From Gallionella sp. (GTDB lineage Bacteria; Pseudomonadota; Gammaproteobacteria; Burkholderiales; Gallionellaceae): 64,000 nt of DNA. Of the stretch, positions 56,293-64,000 are shown one piece after another. Under the pieces are notes generated by a model. The model did no database searches. It saw nothing but the letters and a program-made list of their open reading frames with translations, and was not told the origin of the DNA. The stretch spans positions 62,001 through 126,000 of the forward strand of contig JAQTZW010000003.1 of assembly GCA_028687575.1 (NCBI GenBank), in the 5' to 3' direction. Each line of letters begins with the position of its first letter. Positions within the stretch are counted from its first letter, which is position 1. The position numbers and the translations under genes were made by a program.

Positions 56293-58179
56293 TCAGCCGG
56301 CGTTGCGCAAAAACGCCTCGAACATCAGCAGGCTCCAGATCGGCGTGCAATAGTCGCGCAGGCCGCTCTGGTGCTGGTCCAGCAGTTCGCGCAGGAAATC
56401 CATGTCGAACACGCCGCAGTCGCGCATACGTTCGCCCAGCAGCGCGGCGCGCGCCTGTTCGCGCAACGGGCCGCGCAGCCACGCCGCCAGCGGGATGGAA
56501 AAGCCCATCTTGGCGCGGTACAGCACTTCGTCGGGCAAATAGGGTTCCATCGCCTTCTTGAGTACGTATTTACCTTCCTGGCCGTGCAGCTTGAGGTCGG
56601 GCGGCAGGCTGGCGGTCCATTCGATCAGCGGGTGATCCATCAGCGGCTCCCGCACCTCCAGCGCGTGCGCCATGCTGGCGCGGTCCACCTTGGTGTTGAT
56701 GTCGCCGACCAGATAGGTCTTGTAATCCAGATACTGGATGGCCGACAGCGGGTGGTCGGGCGCGGTCTTGGCATGGCGTTGCATCACTTCGATGGCCTGA
56801 TAGCCTTGCAGGCTGCGCTTGAAATTTGCGCTGAACAGGCGGCTGCGCAATTCGTCGGAATTGAACGACACGGTGTGGAAATAGGCTTCCACGTCGTTGC
56901 GCGCCAGAGACTGGAAGGTGGTCTTGGCGCGCAGCACGCGCGGTGCCCAGTCGGCCTTGGGGTAAAGGTTGCCCAGCAGGCCGAACAGCGGGCGGCGCAG
57001 CGACAGCGGCAGCAGGTCGCGCACGCGCTGCTCGTTCATGTGCCAGCGGTAGCGGCGATAGCCGGCGAAGGTCTCGTCGCCGCCGTCGCCCGACAGTGCC
57101 ACGGTGACGCGCTTCTTCGCCAGCTGGCAGACGCGGTAGGTGGGGATGGCCGAGCTGTCGGCATAGGGTTCGTCGTAGAGCTTGGCTAGCGTGTCTATCA
57201 GGCCGAAGTCGTCGGTGTCCACGATGTCCAGCGAATGATGGGTCTGGTAGCGTGTTGCGACCATCGCCGCGAATTCGGATTCGTTGAACGCCGGGTCGTT
57301 GAAGCCTATCGAGCAGGTGTTGACCGGTTCGCTCGTCAACCCGGCCATCATCGCCACCACCGCGCTGGAATCCACGCCGCCGGAGAGGAACGCGCCCAGC
57401 GGCACTTCCGAGGTCAGGCGCACCTTGACCGCATCGCGCAGGCGCGCTTCGAGTTCGTGTTCGGCATCCTTGGCGCTGACCGGGTTGGAGCCGTCGAACA
57501 CTACGTCCCAGTATTGCACCGGCTGCGGCAGCGGCTCGCCGCGCCGGATGGTCAGCGTGTGGGCGGGCGACAGCTTCTTCGCCTGCCGGTAGATGGTGCG
57601 CGGCTCCGGCACATAACCGTAGGCGAAGTATTCCTCGATGGCGCACGGGTCTATGTCGCGCTTCAACGCCGGGTGTGCGGTCAGCACCTTGAGTTCCGAG
57701 CCGAAGATCAGCAGGCCATCGTCGGTCAGCGCGTAGAACAGCGGCTTGACCCCCATGCGGTCGCGCGCCAGAAACAGCGTCTGCTGTGTGCGGTCGTGGA
57801 TGGCGAAGGCGAACATGCCGCGAAAATGCTGCACGCAGTTTGCCCCCCATTGCTCCCATGCGTGGACGATGACTTCGGTGTCGGAATGGGTGTGGAACAC
57901 ATGACCCAGCCGCTGGAGTTCGGCCATCAGCTCCTGAAAGTTGTAGATCTCGCCGTTGAACACCACGGCCACGTTGCCGTCCTCGTTGAACAGCGGCTGC
58001 TGGCCGGACGACAGATCTATGATGGACAGCCGCTTGTGCGCCAGCCCCACGCCGGGTTCGGCATGCAGGCCGGTCTCGTCCGGGCCGCGATGGTGTTGCG
58101 TCTGGTTCATCGCGGCCAGCAGCGCCTGGTCTATGGTGCGCTTGTCCTGCGTGTCAAAAATCCCGGCTATGCCGCACAT
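56293..58179 (-). CDS. Exosortase-A-system amidotransferase (asparagine synthase-like)
   Basis: The 628-residue protein has an N-terminal glutamine amidotransferase domain with catalytic Cys2 (MCGIAGIF), HKRLSIIDLSSGQQP and NGEIYN (75-80), and an asparagine-synthase-type ATP pyrophosphatase domain with SGGVDSS (266-272). Copies in PEP-CTERM/exosortase loci are thought to amidate a sugar acid or peptide during exopolysaccharide production rather than to make asparagine. Context, with xrtA two genes away, supports that assignment. The substrate is unknown. Confidence 0.9.
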   Translation of the reverse strand: MCGIAGIFDTQDKRTIDQALLAAMNQTQHHRGPDETGLHAEPGVGLAHKRLSIIDLSSGQQPLFNEDGNVAVVFNGEIYNFQELMAELQRLGHVFHTHSDTEVIVHAWEQWGANCVQHFRGMFAFAIHDRTQQTLFLARDRMGVKPLFYALTDDGLLIFGSELKVLTAHPALKRDIDPCAIEEYFAYGYVPEPRTIYRQAKKLSPAHTLTIRRGEPLPQPVQYWDVVFDGSNPVSAKDAEHELEARLRDAVKVRLTSEVPLGAFLSGGVDSSAVVAMMAGLTSEPVNTCSIGFNDPAFNESEFAAMVATRYQTHHSLDIVDTDDFGLIDTLAKLYDEPYADSSAIPTYRVCQLAKKRVTVALSGDGGDETFAGYRRYRWHMNEQRVRDLLPLSLRRPLFGLLGNLYPKADWAPRVLRAKTTFQSLARNDVEAYFHTVSFNSDELRSRLFSANFKRSLQGYQAIEVMQRHAKTAPDHPLSAIQYLDYKTYLVGDINTKVDRASMAHALEVREPLMDHPLIEWTASLPPDLKLHGQEGKYVLKKAMEPYLPDEVLYRAKMGFSIPLAAWLRGPLREQARAALLGERMRDCGVFDMDFLRELLDQHQSGLRDYCTPIWSLLMFEAFLRNAG

Positions 58180-58208
58180 AAAATCCCTTCCCGTTTATCT
58201 GAGCACTG

Positions 58209-59348
58209 TTACCTGAGTACGCGGTCGTACACCGATAAATAGCCTTGTGTCATCGCATCCATGCTGAAGCCGCTGTCTATCACGGCGCGCGCGGCCTGCC
58301 CGTGGCGGCTGCGCAGTTGATCGTCGCGCGCATAGGCCAGCAGCGCCTGCGCCATCGCTTCCGGGTCGGCTGCCGGCACCAGCGCCCCGGTTTCGCCGGG
58401 CCGCACCAGTTCCGGGTTGCCGCCGACTGCGGTCGCCACTACCGGCAGGCCGCTCGCCATCGCTTCCAGGATGGTGTTGGAGATGCCTTCGCCTAATGAT
58501 GGCAGCACGAATAGATCCATCGCCGCCATCAGTTGCGCGATGTCGGCGCGTTCGCCGGGCAGCCAGACAAGCTCCGCCGCACCGTGCTGCGCCAGCAGTT
58601 GCAGGCAGGCCGCGCGGCTCTCGCCTTCGCCCGCGATCAGCAGGCGCAGCCGGCCGCGCAATTCCGGTGCCAGTTCCAGCAGACGCAGGAAGGCGCGCGC
58701 CAGGGTGGGGTAGTCTTTGACTGCCGCCATCCGGCCCACGCTGCCGATGACGATGCTGTCCGCTGCGAAAAATCCCGCCGGGGCCGCCGCTGGTTCAGCG
58801 CCGCCATCCGGATGGAAGCGCACGCTGTCCACGCCGTTGTAGATTTGGCTGACGCGTTCGGGCGCTGCGCCTATGGTCTGTACCAGCCAGTCCGCCAGAT
58901 CGCGGCTGACCGCGATGTACTGGCCGACGAAGGGGCGGATGAGTTTGCGCAACAGGTTGTATTTGCGGTTCTGGCCGTACAGATCGTAGGTGTCGCGGCC
59001 ATGCACGCCGTGCACGCGCCCGCGTACGCCGGCCAGTGCCGCGATCACCTGGCTTTCCAGCGCGGACAGGTTGCGGGTGTGGACGATGTCCGGGCGCAGC
59101 TTGCGGAACATGCGGTATAGCCTGAGGTAAGCGCCAAAATCATGGCCGTCGCGCTTGGCGATGTCGTAAATCTCGACATCCTGCCGTTTCAGGCGTTTGG
59201 CAAAATCGCTGTAGCCTTGCAGGCAGACGATGGCGTGGCGGTAGCGACCGGGCGGCATGTGGTTGATCAGGTTGACCAGGCCGTTCTCCAGCCCGCCGAC
59301 ACCCAGCCGGTGGATCACGTGGACGATCAGGGGGGCATCGCGCCGCAT
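58209..59348 (-). CDS. Glycosyltransferase of the exosortase A locus (GT4, TIGR03088-like)
   Basis: The 379-residue GT-B enzyme has an N-terminal acceptor domain (HVIHRLGVGGLENGLVNLIN; VHTRNLSALESQVIAALAGV) and the C-terminal donor site (VGRMAAVKDYPTLARAF; SLGEGISNTILEAMASGLPV) with the E-x7-E motif. It is adjacent to xrtA (stop and start are contiguous), as in other PEP-CTERM loci. It probably adds a sugar to a lipid-linked repeat unit at the inner membrane. Confidence 0.88.
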   Translation of the reverse strand: MRRDAPLIVHVIHRLGVGGLENGLVNLINHMPPGRYRHAIVCLQGYSDFAKRLKRQDVEIYDIAKRDGHDFGAYLRLYRMFRKLRPDIVHTRNLSALESQVIAALAGVRGRVHGVHGRDTYDLYGQNRKYNLLRKLIRPFVGQYIAVSRDLADWLVQTIGAAPERVSQIYNGVDSVRFHPDGGAEPAAAPAGFFAADSIVIGSVGRMAAVKDYPTLARAFLRLLELAPELRGRLRLLIAGEGESRAACLQLLAQHGAAELVWLPGERADIAQLMAAMDLFVLPSLGEGISNTILEAMASGLPVVATAVGGNPELVRPGETGALVPAADPEAMAQALLAYARDDQLRSRHGQAARAVIDSGFSMDAMTQGYLSVYDRVLR

Positions 59349-60878
59349 CTATTTTCCACTCGCATGCTTGAGGCTTTGCCGTATCGCCGGGCCTGCCTGT
59401 GTCAGGAATTCCGCCAGCACGGCGGCGATCTGTTCCGGGCGCAACTCGTGCGGCGCGAAGATCACGATGTCGGCGGCATCATCGCCGTGGCCGGTCAGGT
59501 GCTGGCGGACTTGCAGCCATTTCGCCCGGTAGGGGCTGGCGGTCTCGTCGCCGCCTATCCAGTACCATTGCCAGGCCAGCATCTGGCGGTCGCCCCACAG
59601 CAGTTCGTCCTGGCGGACGCTGCCGGGCGGGATGGCCAGTGCGCGCAGGGATTCGTCTACCACGTTCCATTTCGGCGCCTTCTCTTCGGCGAGGATGTTC
59701 ATGGAACTGACCGCCTTGCCCTCGCGGTGCTGATTGCGAAAGTAGGCGAGGTAGATGCCAACTGACTGGTCGCCGCGCCGGTATTCGCGCATCAGCGTGG
59801 CGGCCGCCCCCGGAAAGCTCGGGGTCAGGCCGATTTCGGGCGAGACCACCTGCCAGCCGCCCAGCGTGTCGGGCAGGGTCAGCGTGACCGGGGTTGGGTT
59901 GTAGGCGCGCTGTTCGAGATGCGCCAGATACAGCGGTGCTGCCCACAGCACGGCGACCGCTGCCAGTGCGAGCGCGGCGGTTTTGCCGGGGGATGTGCTG
60001 CCGCCCGTGCTACCCGCAGCCGGCAGGGCTTCCGGCTGGTCGTCCTCGCGCCAGCGGGCGCCCGTCCAGAACAGCAGGAACATCACCACCCCGAAAAATA
60101 CCCAGCCGTAGATCAGGTGGTCCACGCCGACCGCCAGCGTCATGTTGCTGAAATGGCCGAGTAGCACGATCAGGTAGGCGCGGATGCCGTTCGCCAGAAT
60201 GGGCGCTGCCACCGACAGCGCGATGAACACCAGTTTGCGGTGCAAAGAGCGATAGGTCAGGTGGGCATACAAACAGCCCAGCGTGAACGAGGCGATCAGG
60301 TAACGCAGACCGCTACAGGCTTCGGCCACCGTCCAGACGCCGCTGGGCAGGGTCAGCCGCGCGCCTTCGCGGAATACCGGGATGCCGGTGAGTTGCAGTG
60401 CCCACACGGTGAAGTCGGCGGTGAAATCTATCAGCGGGCGGATGAAGACTTCGCCGAACGGCACCGCCAGCAGGATGAACAGCAGCGGGAAGGACAGCGC
60501 CCGCGCGACTTGCCAGCCCAGCAGCGTGATGACCAGCATTGGGATCATTGCCACGAACAGGTATTGTTCGAGCACCTGCACCTCTGCTGACCGTGCGACC
60601 AGCCAGCCGACGCCCAGCGCGGCCAGCATGATCAGGCCCGCAAGCACGGGGTTGGGGGTAATCTGCTTCAGCGCGTCGCGGCGTTGCCAGACCAGATACA
60701 GGCAGGCCGGCAGGATGAAGTAGCCGTGGGCATAGGTGGGCGAAACCTCCCAGATGGTGACCAGCGAGATCACCGTGTCGCGGTAGAGCCACAGCAGCGC
60801 GAGCAGGGCGGCGACGGTCAGTGCCGTATAGTCGCGCCACAGGGTGCCGCAAGCATGGCGGGCCGACGGATTGCTCAT
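59349..60878 (-). CDS. xrtA: Exosortase A fused to EpsI domain
   Basis: The 509-residue protein is a polytopic transpeptidase-like protease that recognises PEP-CTERM sorting signals. The catalytic residues are Cys188 (VAEACSGLRYL), Arg233 (ILANGIRAYL) and His254 (GVDHLIYGWVFF). Eight or so membrane segments fill residues 15-275, one more follows a linker at about 300-320, and residues of about 340-505 form an EpsI/DUF3485 domain (LPDTLGGWQVVSPEIG; SVGIYLAYFRNQHREGKAVS). The fusion is known for the XrtA class. It overlaps the upstream glycosyltransferase by ATGA. No PEP-CTERM substrate is encoded in this window. Confidence 0.93.
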   Translation of the reverse strand: MSNPSARHACGTLWRDYTALTVAALLALLWLYRDTVISLVTIWEVSPTYAHGYFILPACLYLVWQRRDALKQITPNPVLAGLIMLAALGVGWLVARSAEVQVLEQYLFVAMIPMLVITLLGWQVARALSFPLLFILLAVPFGEVFIRPLIDFTADFTVWALQLTGIPVFREGARLTLPSGVWTVAEACSGLRYLIASFTLGCLYAHLTYRSLHRKLVFIALSVAAPILANGIRAYLIVLLGHFSNMTLAVGVDHLIYGWVFFGVVMFLLFWTGARWREDDQPEALPAAGSTGGSTSPGKTAALALAAVAVLWAAPLYLAHLEQRAYNPTPVTLTLPDTLGGWQVVSPEIGLTPSFPGAAATLMREYRRGDQSVGIYLAYFRNQHREGKAVSSMNILAEEKAPKWNVVDESLRALAIPPGSVRQDELLWGDRQMLAWQWYWIGGDETASPYRAKWLQVRQHLTGHGDDAADIVIFAPHELRPEQIAAVLAEFLTQAGPAIRQSLKHASGK

Positions 60879-62104
60879 GCGCCGTCAGTCGTCCACCCAC
60901 CCGTATCTTCGGGGGTGACGCCCAAGAGCGCATCCAGACGGCCGAGGCTGGTGTCCCAACTGTACAGCCGTTCCACGCAGCGCCGCGCGGCCAGACCGAT
61001 GGCTGCATCTGGCTCGGTCAGTTGTGCGGATATAAGAGCGATGAAGGCAGCAGCATCTTCAGCCAGTATCAGTTCGTGCGCGGTGTCGGCGGTGATGCCT
61101 TCCAGCGCCTGCGGCGAGACGACCACCGGTTTGGACATGGCCATCGCCTCCAGCACCTTGTTCTGGATGCCGCGCGCGATACGCAACGGCGCGACCGAGA
61201 TCGCCGCATGGGCGATGTAGGGGCGCACATCCGGCACGCTGCCGGTGACGGTAATACCTTCGCCCGCCAGCGTCTGCACTTCGGCGGTCGGCCGGGAACC
61301 GACGATGTAGAAGTGCAGGTCAGCAAAGCGGCGGCGCAGTGCCGGCATCACTTCGCGGGCGAACCAGCTCACAGCGTCCACGTTGGCCCAGTAGTCCATC
61401 GCACCGGTGAAGACCAGGGTGCGCTGACCTTGGGGGTAGGGGTTGTCGAATTCCCAGTTGGCCGAAAAATAATCCAGATTCACGCCGTTGTTGTAGTAGC
61501 CGACATGTCCGGCGCATTCGGGCGCGAGTTGTTTGAATAATTCGGCCTCGGCACTGGAAACGAAGGTTGCGGCGGCAAAACTGGCGGCGATATGGCGTTC
61601 GTATTCGAGCAGGGTGCGCGCTTCTCGGCGGTATACCCAGTTCATCGGCCAGGCCTTGCGCTCGGCGTATTGCCGCCATTTGTCAGAGTCTATATCCACG
61701 AAATCGACGATGCGACCGATGTCCGGGTAGGCTTCCAGATACTGCGCCATCGCCGAGGAGAACACCACCGCCTGCCGGATGGGGCGCGCGGCGATCAGGT
61801 GGGCGATCCAGTCCTGCATGGCGTCGTCGTGGTAATAGGGCAGGGTGAGCGGCTCGCCGCTGAAGAGGCCTTTGGCGCTGCGCAGTTTCGCGGCACCCGC
61901 CTGTAGCGGCAGCAGTTTCAGCTCGCCAGACACCATGCCGCTCAGCGCTTCGACATGCTTCCAGTCATCCGGGTCGTCAACGAACGCGCCGAGGTGCACC
62001 CGGAAATGCCGCGACAGATGTTTGAGCAGGTAAAAGGAGCGGATCTTGTCGCCCTTGTTGGGCGGGTAGGGGATGCGGTGCGCGAGGAATAGCAGTTCTT
62101 TCAT
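60875..62104 (-). CDS. Glycosyltransferase of the exosortase A locus (TIGR03087-like)
   Basis: The 409-residue GT-B glycosyltransferase begins MKELLFLAHRIPYPPNKGDK, a signature start of the sugar transferases next to exosortase A. The donor domain has RTLVFTGAMDYWANVDAVSW, FYIVGSRPT and IARGIQNKVLEAMAMSKPVV. It is coupled to xrtA by a 4-base overlap and starts nine bases after the FemAB-like gene. Confidence 0.88.
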   Translation of the reverse strand: MKELLFLAHRIPYPPNKGDKIRSFYLLKHLSRHFRVHLGAFVDDPDDWKHVEALSGMVSGELKLLPLQAGAAKLRSAKGLFSGEPLTLPYYHDDAMQDWIAHLIAARPIRQAVVFSSAMAQYLEAYPDIGRIVDFVDIDSDKWRQYAERKAWPMNWVYRREARTLLEYERHIAASFAAATFVSSAEAELFKQLAPECAGHVGYYNNGVNLDYFSANWEFDNPYPQGQRTLVFTGAMDYWANVDAVSWFAREVMPALRRRFADLHFYIVGSRPTAEVQTLAGEGITVTGSVPDVRPYIAHAAISVAPLRIARGIQNKVLEAMAMSKPVVVSPQALEGITADTAHELILAEDAAAFIALISAQLTEPDAAIGLAARRCVERLYSWDTSLGRLDALLGVTPEDTGGWTTDGA

Positions 62105-62113
62105 GTTCGCAGT

Positions 62114-63154
62114 TTAACCCAGGTCTTTCACGATGTGCGGCCCCAGCGCGTTGGCGACGGGCATCGGCAGCATGCGCCACAGTTTGATGAACAGCTGGTA
62201 TTTGGGGTTCAGCGGGTTGTGTTCCGGTATCGAGCTGGCGTTGACCAGGTAGTATTCGTAATGCAGCGGCTGCGGCTCGAAGCCCCAGTTTTTCTTGAAG
62301 CTGTATTGCCCGGTGCCGCGCTTGCTGCGCCCGTAGTCGAACATCCGGTAGCCGCGTTCGCAACCGCGCCGCATCAGTTCCCAGTACTTGAAATCGTTGC
62401 CGGCCAGATGGCGCGCCGCCTCGCTGTCGCCGGCATGGTGCGGCAGCACCTCGTCGCGGAAATAGAAGGTCAGCACGCTGCTGATCGGCTTGCCTTCATG
62501 CAGCACGGTGAGGATCTCGCAATCCTTGCCGAACACTTCGCGCAGCAGTTTGAAATAACGCTTGGGCAGTGCCGGCGTGCCGTGGCGCTTGACGTTGTCG
62601 GCGAACAGCGCGAAGAAGCGATCCACACCTTCGTCCAGCTCGCTGGAAAGCCCGTTCTGGATGCCCTTGCGCACCATCGCGCGTTGCTTGCGCGGGATCG
62701 CCTGCATGTTCTTTTCGATGTCCGGGTCTATCGGTTTGCGGAACGCGAAGTACAGGTCGTTGGACGGCCAATCGGTGTGGAAGGCGTGCAGCTGGCGGTA
62801 TTCCAGGTGGCCGACCCCCAACTCGCGCGCCAGCGCCTGCGCGCGGTTGTCCAGTGCGTTGCGCGCTTCGCTGTCTGCCGCCGCGATGCCGCAATAGTCG
62901 CAGAAGATGTTGGAGACCAGCGAATGGCCGAACAGCCGGCTTTTGATCTCGGTCATCGGCAATACGCCGACGATGGCAGCGCCGCGCTCGGCCAGCAGGT
63001 AATGGGTGCGGTGGCCGAACGCCTGCTCGAACACGGTCTGCCAGCCGGCCTTGTGGTAGAAGGTGGCTTCCGGGCAGGTCTGGACAAAGGCGTCCCAGCG
63101 CGCGAAATCGGCGGGTTGCAGGGTGCGGACGGTGATTGCGGCGGTCGGTGTCAT
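62114..63154 (-). CDS. FemAB-related protein of the exosortase A locus
   Basis: The 346-residue protein has the double GNAT-like fold of FemAB proteins (EATFYHKAGWQTVFEQAFGH; MQAIPRKQRAMVRKGIQNGL; LPHHAGDSEAARHLAGNDFK followed by YWELMRRG; DYGRSKRGTGQYSFKKNWGF). FemAB enzymes transfer amino acids from aminoacyl-tRNA; in PEP-CTERM loci (TIGR03019 type) the substrate is unknown. The start at 63154 overlaps the deacetylase stop (ATGA); the open frame to 63604 is antisense-frame read-through. Confidence 0.9.
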   Translation of the reverse strand: MTPTAAITVRTLQPADFARWDAFVQTCPEATFYHKAGWQTVFEQAFGHRTHYLLAERGAAIVGVLPMTEIKSRLFGHSLVSNIFCDYCGIAAADSEARNALDNRAQALARELGVGHLEYRQLHAFHTDWPSNDLYFAFRKPIDPDIEKNMQAIPRKQRAMVRKGIQNGLSSELDEGVDRFFALFADNVKRHGTPALPKRYFKLLREVFGKDCEILTVLHEGKPISSVLTFYFRDEVLPHHAGDSEAARHLAGNDFKYWELMRRGCERGYRMFDYGRSKRGTGQYSFKKNWGFEPQPLHYEYYLVNASSIPEHNPLNPKYQLFIKLWRMLPMPVANALGPHIVKDLG

Positions 63155-64000
63155 GCGGCTTGCTCCCTGATCTGGAACACTTCGTCCATGCGCCCCCAGT
63201 CGAAATCGCGCAGCAGCGCGCGGAAGCGCGGTTCGGTGCGGTGCAGGTTGACGTAATGGCGGAAGCGCGTCTTCAGACTGATGTCCGGTTGCCGGGGCTG
63301 GTCGGGGTCGAATTCCCACGGGTGGCAATAGAAGATGCAGGGCTGGCCATCCACGCGGTTTACGCGCCGCATCAGCCAGCGCGAAACGGCATAGGGCAGC
63401 AGCCGGAAATAGCCGCCGCCGCTGGACGGCAGGTTGCGCCCGAACAGGTGGGCGGTGGTGACCGGCAGCTCGATCAGCCCGCCGGGTTCGCGCGGGTGGA
63501 ACTTGAAGCGCGGCGCGTCCGGCATGCCGTAGTGGTCGTGCTGTATCGGGTAGATGCTGGAGCTGTAGCGGTAGCCGGCCTGTTGCAGGCTGTCCAGCGC
63601 CCACAGGTTGCCGGCGCCTATCGAGAAGCTGGGGGCGCGGTAGCCTATCACTTCCACGCCGCCCAAGTCTTCCAGCAGCTGCTTGCTGCGCGTGATGTCG
63701 TCCATGAAATTTTCGGGGGTCTGTTCGGAGGCGCGCAGGTGGTTGCAGCCGTGGCTGGCCAGTTCGTGACCGCCCGCGACGATGTCGCGCACCACTTGCG
63801 GATAGCGCTCGGCGATCCAGCCCAGCACGAAGAAGGTGGCCTGCACATCGGCTTCCGCCAGCATCGCCAAAATGCGCTCCATGTTGCGCTCGACGCGGCA
63901 GGGCATCTCGTCCCAGCGGGCGGGCGAGATGTGCGGCGCGAACGCCGAGACCTGGAAGTAGTCTTCCACGTCTATGCTCATGGCATTGCGGATCGGTGGG
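63151..64000 (-). CDS. Polysaccharide deacetylase of the exosortase A locus (5' end may be cut)
   Basis: At least 276 residues from MSIDVEDYFQVSAF (ATG at 63981) form a NodB-type deacetylase with Asp in the first motif, TFFVLGWIAERYP, the metal-binding HELASHGCNH, and GYRAPSFSIG, of the TIGR03006 type. The frame stays open to the window edge (..IRNA before the Met). Related proteins, as I recall, have Asn-Ala just before this Met, so the true start may lie beyond 64000. It removes N-acetyl groups from a polymer or lipid-linked sugar. Confidence 0.88.
   Translation of the reverse strand, partial: PPIRNAMSIDVEDYFQVSAFAPHISPARWDEMPCRVERNMERILAMLAEADVQATFFVLGWIAERYPQVVRDIVAGGHELASHGCNHLRASEQTPENFMDDITRSKQLLEDLGGVEVIGYRAPSFSIGAGNLWALDSLQQAGYRYSSSIYPIQHDHYGMPDAPRFKFHPREPGGLIELPVTTAHLFGRNLPSSGGGYFRLLPYAVSRWLMRRVNRVDGQPCIFYCHPWEFDPDQPRQPDISLKTRFRHYVNLHRTEPRFRALLRDFDWGRMDEVFQIREQAA

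Noticed and set aside
55999..58242. Long forward frames opposite the amidotransferase gene
   Set aside because: They are rich in Arg, Gln, His and Ala and antisense to a well-conserved protein.
62135..63256. 373-codon forward frame opposite the FemAB-like gene
   Set aside because: It is an antisense shadow without motifs; the reverse-strand product matches a known family.

Overview
The window is a chromosomal segment of a betaproteobacterium. Gene order and protein sequences suggest the Nitrosomonadales, perhaps near Gallionellaceae or Sulfuricellaceae, but the exact taxon is an inference. The evidence is an ilvC-pssA-leuA cluster, an mlaFEDCB-ibaG-murA-hisGD block, a tRNA(Tyr/Gly/Thr)-tuf-tRNA(Trp)-secE-nusG segment leading into the rpl/rpo/str/S10/spc/alpha ribosomal superoperon, and a PEP-CTERM/exosortase A exopolysaccharide locus.

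Left part (1-13.6 kb, mostly + strand): the end of ilvC; pssA; a short Leu-rich leader peptide and leuA; a secreted pentapeptide-repeat protein; a reverse-strand pair (WrbA-like flavodoxin and HugZ-like haem-utilisation protein); a YihY membrane protein; the complete inner-membrane and periplasmic Mla lipid-transport operon; ibaG; murA; hisG and hisD. Centre (13.6-45.6 kb, + strand): four tRNAs, two apparently identical tuf genes 16.4 kb apart, secE, nusG, rplKAJL, rpoBC, rpsLG, fusA, and the S10, spc and alpha operons through rplQ. Good sigma-70-type promoters are visible before the tRNA cluster and before rpsJ, rplN and rpsM, and hairpin terminators follow rpoC, tuf2 and rplQ.

Right part (45.6-64 kb): cysK (+); uvrA-arfB and a YebC-family gene (-); a YajR-like MFS transporter and a membrane-anchored beta-helix protein (+). 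A 1.8-kb accessory gap (53.7-55.5 kb) follows, with dispersed-repeat sequence, two AT-rich small membrane genes and a BrnT/BrnA toxin-antitoxin locus whose toxin carries an in-frame amber codon. A seven-gene reverse-strand locus closes the window: polysaccharide deacetylase, FemAB-like protein, two glycosyltransferases, exosortase A fused to EpsI, an asparagine-synthase-like amidotransferase and a YdcF/ElyC-like protein. It should build an exopolysaccharide and process PEP-CTERM proteins.

Most of the window is conserved housekeeping sequence. The most interesting signals are regulatory or decayed elements: the probably leaderless Leu-rich uORF with alternative RNA pairings before leuA, the T10 tract at the predicted start site of the alpha-operon promoter, alternative hairpins before the spc and S10 operons, the interrupted brnT, and the small EF-hand/membrane gene pair. 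I found no CRISPR array, prophage or intact insertion sequence.
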